DNA from: Gammaproteobacteria bacterium
Lineage (GTDB): Bacteria; Pseudomonadota; Gammaproteobacteria; GCA-001735895
Direction of reading: 5' to 3'
DNA length: 6,987 bases
Assembly (NCBI GenBank): GCA_021767985.1
Contig: JAASSH010000108.1
Coordinates: forward strand, 1-6,987
Part shown: positions 5,389-6,987 of the stretch, piece by piece
How positions within the stretch are numbered: position 1 is the first letter of the stretch
Layout of the letters: every line of letters starts with the position of its first letter
Position numbers and translations under genes: made by a program
Notes under the pieces: model-generated
Told to the model about the DNA's origin: nothing
The model's input: the letters and a program-made list of their open reading frames with translations, nothing else
Databases searched by the model: none

Positions 5389-6987
5389 TCAATGGAAGGC
5401 TCTCGGCTTGATCAGCTCCATCGAGATAGCGGGCGCCAACCTGGGTTTCGATCTGGCTAATACCAGCAGATTGGCATTGGGGTCAGGATCGAAGACACGC
5501 TTCACCAGGATCGAATGCGATTCGTTGACGCGCTGTAATTTTCCGACGACACAGAGGAAGGGTTGCTGATCGACCTGGCGGTAGAAACGGGCGTAGACCT
5601 GCGGCGTAAAGGCGAGATTGATGAAACCGGTTTCGTCTTCCAGCGTGACAAACACCATGCCCTTTGCCGTCCCCGGGGATTGTTTCACCAGCACCATGCC
5701 AAACGCAAACACATCCGTATCGGCGGATAATTCGAGCAAGCGGCTGGACAGAGTGAATTTTTCCACCGCCACCGCGTATGGCCATTGCTCCTGACGAACG
5801 ACTTCAGCCGGGTGCTGCCTCAGGCTGGTCTTGAAGGCACGGAAATCTTTCCGGATCGAATCCAGTTTGGTTTCCTGTCGCCAGTCGATAGCGTCATCAA
5901 TCGAATCAAGCATCGGCTTAAAGGGCGCCGCTTCAGCCTGCCACAGCGCATCGGAGCGCGAATCACCGAATGCGCTGAACAGGTCGGATGCGGACAGCAG
6001 GGTTATTGCATCCCTCGGCAGCTCGCAATCGCGCGTGAACTGTTCGAAACTTTGCCAGCCACCGATTCGCTCGCGTTGCATGATTATTTTTTGCGCGCTG
6101 GTTTTGGCGAGCCCGTTGACCAGGCGAAAACCCAGACGAATCGCATATGGCTGCTCATCCGCAGGTCGCTCGAGTTGATGATCCCAGCCGGAATGGTTCA
6201 GCGATATCGGCAGCAGGCATATACCTTCGCGCCTGGCCGCCTGCAGCAAGGCATGCGGAGAGTAAAATCCCATCGGCTGCGAATTCAGCACCGAGATAAA
6301 AAATGCCGCCGGGTAGTGGCATTTGAGATAACAGGAAGCATAGGCAATCAGGGAAAAAGAAACCGCGTGCGATTCGGGAAAGCCGTATTCGGCGAAACCC
6401 TTCATTTGCCCCAGAATTTGCTCGGCAAATTCTGGCTCGACGCCATTTTCCCGCATCCCCTGCTCCAGCTTCTGCAGCAGCGGATTCAGGTCACGATTAA
6501 AATCCTTGATTCCCCAGGCACCGATTTTCTTGCGCAACTCATTGGCTTCGCCGGCACTGAAATTACCGACCGCGATTGCGATTCGCATCGCCTGTTCCTG
6601 AAAAATGGCAATCCCCAGCGTGCGTTCGAGTATCGGCCGCAAGCGTTCATCGGGATAAATTACCGGCTCGAGGCCTTCGCGTCTCGCGAGGAATGGATGA
6701 ATGACCTTACCCTGAATCGGCCCGGGCCGGATAATCGCGACTTCGATCACGAGGTCATAAAAACAGGCGGGTTTGAGTCGCGGCAGCATCGACATCTGCG
6801 AGCGCGATTCGATCTGGAAGGTACCGACGGTATCGGCCTTCTGGATCATGGCGTAGGTGGGTTCATCATCGTCCGGGATCGTATCCAGCCGCAGGCTCTG
6901 TCCATAGTAATACTGCACATAGTCGAAACATTTCCGAATCGCCGACAGCATGCCGAGGCTCAGCACGTCGATCTTGAAAAATCCGAG
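5389..6987 (-). CDS. dnaE2: Error-prone DNA polymerase DnaE2/ImuC, C-terminal half (N-terminus beyond window edge)
   Basis: The frame is open to the right edge and gives 532 residues, about half of a typical DnaE2 of just over 1000. DnaE2 is the mutagenic C-family polymerase of SOS translesion synthesis, working with ImuA and ImuB. The visible part begins LGFFKIDVLSLGML; D7 should match the third catalytic aspartate of the palm (Asp555 of E. coli DnaE). It continues with the DnaE2-type fingers segment GTFQIESRSQMSMLPRLKP (55-73), EVAIIRPGPIQG (82-93), YGFPESHAVSFSL (201-213) and LNSQPMGFYSP (234-244). A helix-hairpin-helix region (about 282-350) includes RLGFRLVNGLAK. An OB-fold (about 426-497) follows, and the C-terminus ends in PRAFH, like the RDFH ends of other DnaE2 proteins. 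The polymerase core and PHP domain are outside the window, so intactness cannot be judged. No frameshift or stop is seen. imuA and imuB would be expected upstream, beyond 6987. Confidence 0.94.
   Translation of the reverse strand, partial: LGFFKIDVLSLGMLSAIRKCFDYVQYYYGQSLRLDTIPDDDEPTYAMIQKADTVGTFQIESRSQMSMLPRLKPACFYDLVIEVAIIRPGPIQGKVIHPFLARREGLEPVIYPDERLRPILERTLGIAIFQEQAMRIAIAVGNFSAGEANELRKKIGAWGIKDFNRDLNPLLQKLEQGMRENGVEPEFAEQILGQMKGFAEYGFPESHAVSFSLIAYASCYLKCHYPAAFFISVLNSQPMGFYSPHALLQAARREGICLLPISLNHSGWDHQLERPADEQPYAIRLGFRLVNGLAKTSAQKIIMQRERIGGWQSFEQFTRDCELPRDAITLLSASDLFSAFGDSRSDALWQAEAAPFKPMLDSIDDAIDWRQETKLDSIRKDFRAFKTSLRQHPAEVVRQEQWPYAVAVEKFTLSSRLLELSADTDVFAFGMVLVKQSPGTAKGMVFVTLEDETGFINLAFTPQVYARFYRQVDQQPFLCVVGKLQRVNESHSILVKRVFDPDPNANLLVLARSKPRLAPAISMELIKPRAFH

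Noticed and set aside
5831..6178. Plus-strand open frame of about 115 codons
   Set aside because: It is antisense to dnaE2, with no recognisable protein features.

Overview
The window looks like chromosomal DNA of a gammaproteobacterium. It has moderate GC, tightly packed genes, a PilU-type type IV pilus retraction ATPase, a bacterial thiopurine S-methyltransferase and the mutagenic polymerase DnaE2. I see no mobile element, CRISPR array, tRNA or rRNA. The genus cannot be told from what is here.

Layout. Positions 1-3156 hold three minus-strand genes with short gaps, probably one operon transcribed leftward: a membrane GAF/GGDEF-like protein (3156-1339), thiopurine methyltransferase tpm (1308-652) and a DUF2797 protein (612 to the left edge, cut). 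A 364-bp intergenic region (3157-3520) separates this block from a divergent plus-strand pair: pilU (3521-4711) and an M50/site-2-protease-like membrane metallopeptidase (4729-5370), 17 bp apart. An 18-bp tail-to-tail gap then leads to the C-terminal half of a minus-strand dnaE2 (imuC), which runs off the right edge.

How the genes may work together. The divergent intergenic region sets pilU opposite a six-TM protein whose GGDEF domain has lost its signature (GQNGL instead of GGDEF) and its canonical I-site arginine. It is therefore more likely a receptor or scaffold than a diguanylate cyclase. FimX, a degenerate GGDEF/EAL protein that acts on pili, is the obvious precedent for a link to twitching, but the link here rests only on gene position. 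The pilU gene has no pilT directly upstream and carries an acidic C-terminal tail. The DUF2797 protein combines cysteine-rich zinc-ribbon-like segments with a core that resembles a GIY-YIG/T5orf172 nuclease, and is the least understood gene in the window. DnaE2 belongs to SOS translesion synthesis, and its usual partners imuA and imuB would be expected just beyond the right edge.

I found no clear multi-gene novel system. The best leads are the degenerate GGDEF protein facing pilU and the DUF2797 core.
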